This document shows positions 62,244 to 64,000 of a DNA stretch of 64,000 nt, in pieces (positions within the stretch are counted from its first letter, which is position 1; each line of letters begins with the position of its first letter). A program made the translations under genes and the position numbers. The notes beneath the pieces were generated by a model. It ran no database searches and had not been told where the DNA came from. It worked only from the letters and a program-made list of their open reading frames with translations. Source of the DNA: Sparassis latifolia (lineage: Eukaryota; Basidiomycota; Agaricomycetes; Polyporales; Sparassidaceae); assembly GCA_018466975.1 (NCBI GenBank), contig CM031556.1, positions 3,410,001 to 3,474,000 on the forward strand. Direction: 5' to 3'.

Positions 62244-62982
62244 ATAGAACTCTAGTCTCGGAACCAGACGTTCGGTGGTAGCAGGGCATCACGTGAAACT
62301 GACAGCGGAGAGCGAAAAAGAGATGCACAGCTACCACCTAGAACGTCTGGTGAAATTCGTATAGGCGGGGGGGGGATTGTCACACTTCGTGACCAGCGCG
62401 TCAGGGCGACGTGTCCTACGGGCGATGTGTAGTAGTACGCGTCTTCTGTGTAGTGTCTGTAGCAATCACGATACATCTTCCCCTCATACATATTCTGCTT
62501 CTATGTCCTTGAAGTTGCGTGTGCGAATCTTGTGCGGTGGATCACTCGGCTCTCGTTGGCGCCCAGGTGTATTGTCAGTGTCTTCGTCTTCGTCATCAGA
62601 TGAGTCCGCACTATGCTCATCCCAGTCCGGGTCGTCAAGTTCTTCATCATCCTGCACGGGATCTCCAGCATTAAGCTCTGATAATAGGGTATAGAGGTTT
62701 TCAGAACTCATAGGACTCTGGTGTAGCAAGTCCGGGTATCATGCAGAAGGTCCGGGTATATTGTGTACTACGACATGGTACCTGCTACCTACATCTCTAG
62801 ACGCGACGCGCGACACGCCTGACGTGCAGAAAGACGCGTCAAGATCACGTGAATGTGACAATCCCCCCCCCGCCTATACGAATTTCACCAGACGTTCTGT
62901 CTGCGGGCTGTGCAGGTGTTTTTCGCTCTCCGATTGGGGGCCCGCACTGACAGAACGGCTGGTTCCGAGACTAATAGAACTC
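62244..62982. mobile_element. 721-bp long-inverted-repeat transposon with 9-bp target duplication
   Basis: The element spans 62253-62973. Its ends read TAGTCTCGGAACCAG at the left and the exact reverse complement at the right. ATAGAACTC flanks both sides (62244-62252 and 62974-62982), a perfect 9-bp target duplication. Further in, the arms share GAGAGCGAAAAA-like text and a 45-bp perfect inverted block (62340-62384 with 62854-62898) that includes CGTCTGGTGAAATTCGTATA followed by a run of nine G. Arms of about 150 bp enclose a centre with one acidic minus-strand frame (62484-62709, MSSENLYTLLSELNAGDPV). That frame is too short for a transposase; it may be a fragment of one. MULE-type by duplication length, by inference. 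Confidence 0.85.
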
Positions 62983-63188
62983 GTGTCCGAGCAGGTCCGA
63001 GCTTCTCATGAGATAGGTACTGTCACGTGAAAGTTATCCTTAAATAAGTTGAGATCTGGAGATCTACAGCTGTGGATACTCAGCGACAGCGACGTCGGAC
63101 ACGACTCTGGCATCTAACTCTGAAGCATTGTACGAAAACCTCGATACACCTAGCCCAGGACACCTTCAACGTGCTGGATATTCCAAAA

Positions 63189-64000
63189 ATGTCTGCACAA
63201 GCCCTACAAGAAGATGACCTCCTTGAACTTCTTCTCCAGCTAAAAGTGCGTGCTTCGTTCCGCACCATGGGTGAACTTCATGTGTACTTGATTTGCAGAA
63301 GACTACACCAGACCAGGCACGGATCATCTTGAATAGCCAACCTCAGATTGCGTTTGCACTTATGGCTGTCATGGTGAACATAAACGCAGTGAACATGGAA
63401 GTCGTACAGGTGCGTTCAGTGGCACGAAGTCGGCCACCTTGTCATCTCCGAATCGAATAACTATAGAAATATTTTCGGAAATCTCTTGGCTTAGCCATGG
63501 TGCTCACCGTCATCACAGAAAACTTTGTCTGCGTACGGCACACTACCAGCAGCTACCCCCGCAGCCCAACAAACCGCCCCACCTGTACCTACGGCAGCAA
63601 CCGCCATTCCCCCTCATCTGGCTGTACAGCCGCCTCAGCGCAGCGTCACGCCGACATATCCCCCGCAACCTCAGCCTTCGGCCTACGCACCACCATCGTA
63701 TCCAGCACACAACACTACGCCGAATTCTTACGCGTCCTCGTCGCACCAACCACCTGCATATTCGGCACCACCTCCGACTGCACCTGCTGCCATGATACCC
63801 GATGCACTAGCGAACATACCTGATGACCAGAAGGTGCGTGCGTGTTAGCAGTACCGTTTAATCCCGTCATTTCCGGGTGTTCCGCGTTTGTGTTGACTTC
63901 CGCTGCGTGGGTTTAGGCACTTATCATGAAAGTGATTTCCATGAGTCGCGAGGAGATCTATCAATTGCCGTACGCGCAACGAGACAACATCATTCAGCTG
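63189..64000 (+). CDS. CstF-64/CSTF2-like hinge and C-terminal-domain protein (3' end outside window)
   Basis: Related to the cleavage stimulation factor subunit of pre-mRNA 3'-end processing. Exon 1 is MSAQALQEDDLLELLLQLK. Exon 2, KTTPDQARIILNSQPQIAFA followed by LMAVMVNINAVNMEVVQ, is the CSTF2 hinge that binds CstF-77. Exon 3 has a Pro/Ala/Thr/Tyr-rich linker beginning KTLSAYGTLPAATPAAQQTA and ending LANIPDDQK. The last visible exon, ALIMKVISMSREEIYQLPYA followed by QRDNIIQL, matches the CSTF2 C-terminal domain and is cut by the window edge. No RNA recognition motif precedes the ATG, and upstream space is filled by the transposon and the glutaredoxin gene. An alternative is that the true start is further upstream in the same frame (about 63072), which still leaves no RRM. 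Confidence 0.78.

Overview
This is eukaryotic DNA from a filamentous basidiomycete, most likely a mushroom-forming agaricomycete. Conserved proteins are split by many introns of about 50-60 bases with GT...AG ends and short coding exons. Genes lie close together on both strands, and several families (DUF6698-like protein, agaricomycete transposon ORFs, a USP25/28-like protein without its active cysteine) are typical of mushroom genomes. No bacterial features such as operons, Shine-Dalgarno sites or CRISPR are present. Gene ends below are start-to-stop spans that include introns; splice sites were read by eye.

Layout. 1-13.2 kb: a partial spliceosomal USP39/Sad1 gene, divergent LTV1 (40S assembly), the very large FAB1/PIKfyve lipid kinase gene, and a damaged aldo/keto reductase. 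13.3-22.4 kb: a repeat island. It holds a 399-bp non-autonomous transposon with a 9-bp target duplication, short direct repeats, and a decayed element of about 7.3 kb with imperfect terminal inverted repeats that encloses a DUF6698-like gene, a small unknown gene and the broken 3' half of a transposon protein gene. 22.4-42.4 kb: a dense housekeeping block with CSN2 (COP9 signalosome), mL40 and uL1m (mitoribosome, head to head), RSM22/METTL17-like mitoribosome assembly factor, TAF2 fused to three bromodomains, a USP25/28-like pseudo-deubiquitinase, an unidentified gene, MED11 and TBCA. 42.4-56.3 kb: a gene-poor stretch with two paralogous bHLH transcription factor genes about 8 kb apart, a decayed duplication, a possible membrane-protein gene and a GC-rich stop-poor region. 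56.4-64 kb: an MRH-domain (mannose-6-phosphate receptor-like) protein, complex I subunit NDUFS2, NIF3, a dithiol glutaredoxin, a 721-bp inverted-repeat transposon with a 9-bp target duplication, and the start of a CstF-64-like hinge/C-terminal-domain gene.

Themes. Mitochondrial function recurs (mL40, uL1m, RSM22, NDUFS2), as does RNA polymerase II transcription and RNA processing (TAF2, MED11, CstF-64-like, USP39). Five gene pairs share short divergent promoters of about 145-360 bp. The most unusual content is the mobile-element island, the two elements with 9-bp duplications, the reductase that has lost its catalytic-histidine segment, and the USP-like protein with threonine where the active cysteine should be.
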